From Chloroflexota bacterium (GTDB taxonomy: Bacteria; Chloroflexota; Anaerolineae; Anaerolineales; Anaerolineaceae): 11,960 nucleotides of DNA. The stretch covers positions 1-11,960 of the forward strand of contig JAAZIH010000225.1 in assembly GCA_012800995.1 (NCBI GenBank), written 5' to 3'. The notes beneath the pieces were generated by a model, which was not told where the DNA came from, ran no database searches, and saw only the letters and a list, made by a program, of their open reading frames with translations. Position numbers and translations under genes: made by a program. This document shows, in pieces, positions 11,889 to 11,960 of this stretch. Every line of letters starts with the position of its first letter. Position 1 is the first letter of the stretch.

Positions 11889-11960
11889 TCACCCTAAAAA
11901 ACCAGCAAGATTGCCATCAATCTCATCCCTGGTCGCGCGCAGGATGTCCCGCATAAACGC
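11889..11960 (-). CDS. Possible 3' end of a convergent gene (partial)
   Basis: From the window edge, the minus strand is open for 23 codons and ends with TGA at 11891-11889: AFMRDILRATRDEIDGNLAG followed by FLG. Codon use (GCG, CGC, CTG, ACC, GAC) resembles the neighbouring genes and the peptide looks like a protein C-terminus. The stretch is short and could be open by chance. No family can be named. Confidence 0.35.
   Translation of the reverse strand, partial: AFMRDILRATRDEIDGNLAGFLG

Overview
The window looks like chromosomal DNA from an anaerobic, amino-acid-fermenting bacterium that uses both adenosylcobalamin and selenocysteine. The protein sequences, the moderate GC content and the G/C-run palindromes beside a DUF559 gene suggest a Chloroflexota (Anaerolineae-like) genome. 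That placement is inference; a Firmicutes or other anaerobe carrying the same pathway is not excluded.

Layout. (1) 1-1122: a short AT-rich lead-in, a 35-bp near-perfect palindrome, and a plus-strand tyrosine recombinase. (2) 1134-2462, minus strand: ornithine racemase (orr). Its reading frame runs through an 8-A tract into a 76-residue tail that looks like a separate small gene. (3) 2463-3536: an AT-rich spacer holding a small DUF559 (PD-(D/E)XK-like) gene bracketed by G/C-run palindromic repeats. It lies between orr and the rest of the pathway. (4) 3537-10203, minus strand, transcribed ord-ortA-ortB-oraS-oraE-glmL-like with gaps of 12 nt or less and one 1-nt overlap: a tightly coupled ornithine-oxidation operon. 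(5) 10204-10638: a divergent intergenic region with several stem-loops. (6) 10639-11706, plus strand: selD, itself a selenoprotein gene. Its catalytic Cys position is an in-frame TGA followed at once by a bacterial-type SECIS hairpin. A rho-independent terminator follows, then possibly the 3' end of a convergent minus-strand gene.

How the genes work together. Orr turns L-ornithine into D-ornithine. OraS/OraE (AdoCbl plus PLP aminomutase) moves the terminal amino group to give 2,4-diaminopentanoate. Ord oxidatively deaminates this to 2-amino-4-oxopentanoate, and OrtA/OrtB thiolytically split it with CoA into alanine and acetyl-CoA. The GlmL/MutL-type ATPase next to oraE is a candidate chaperone or reactivase for the mutase. 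SelD makes selenophosphate for Sec-tRNA. In Stickland fermenters, ornithine oxidation is balanced by selenoenzyme reductases (proline or glycine reductase), so selD next door is metabolically sensible, although no reductase is visible here.

The most noteworthy points are the Sec-encoding selD with its SECIS and possibly leaderless start, the poly-A junction that fuses orr to a small unknown protein, and the repeat-flanked DUF559 cassette that separates orr from its operon.
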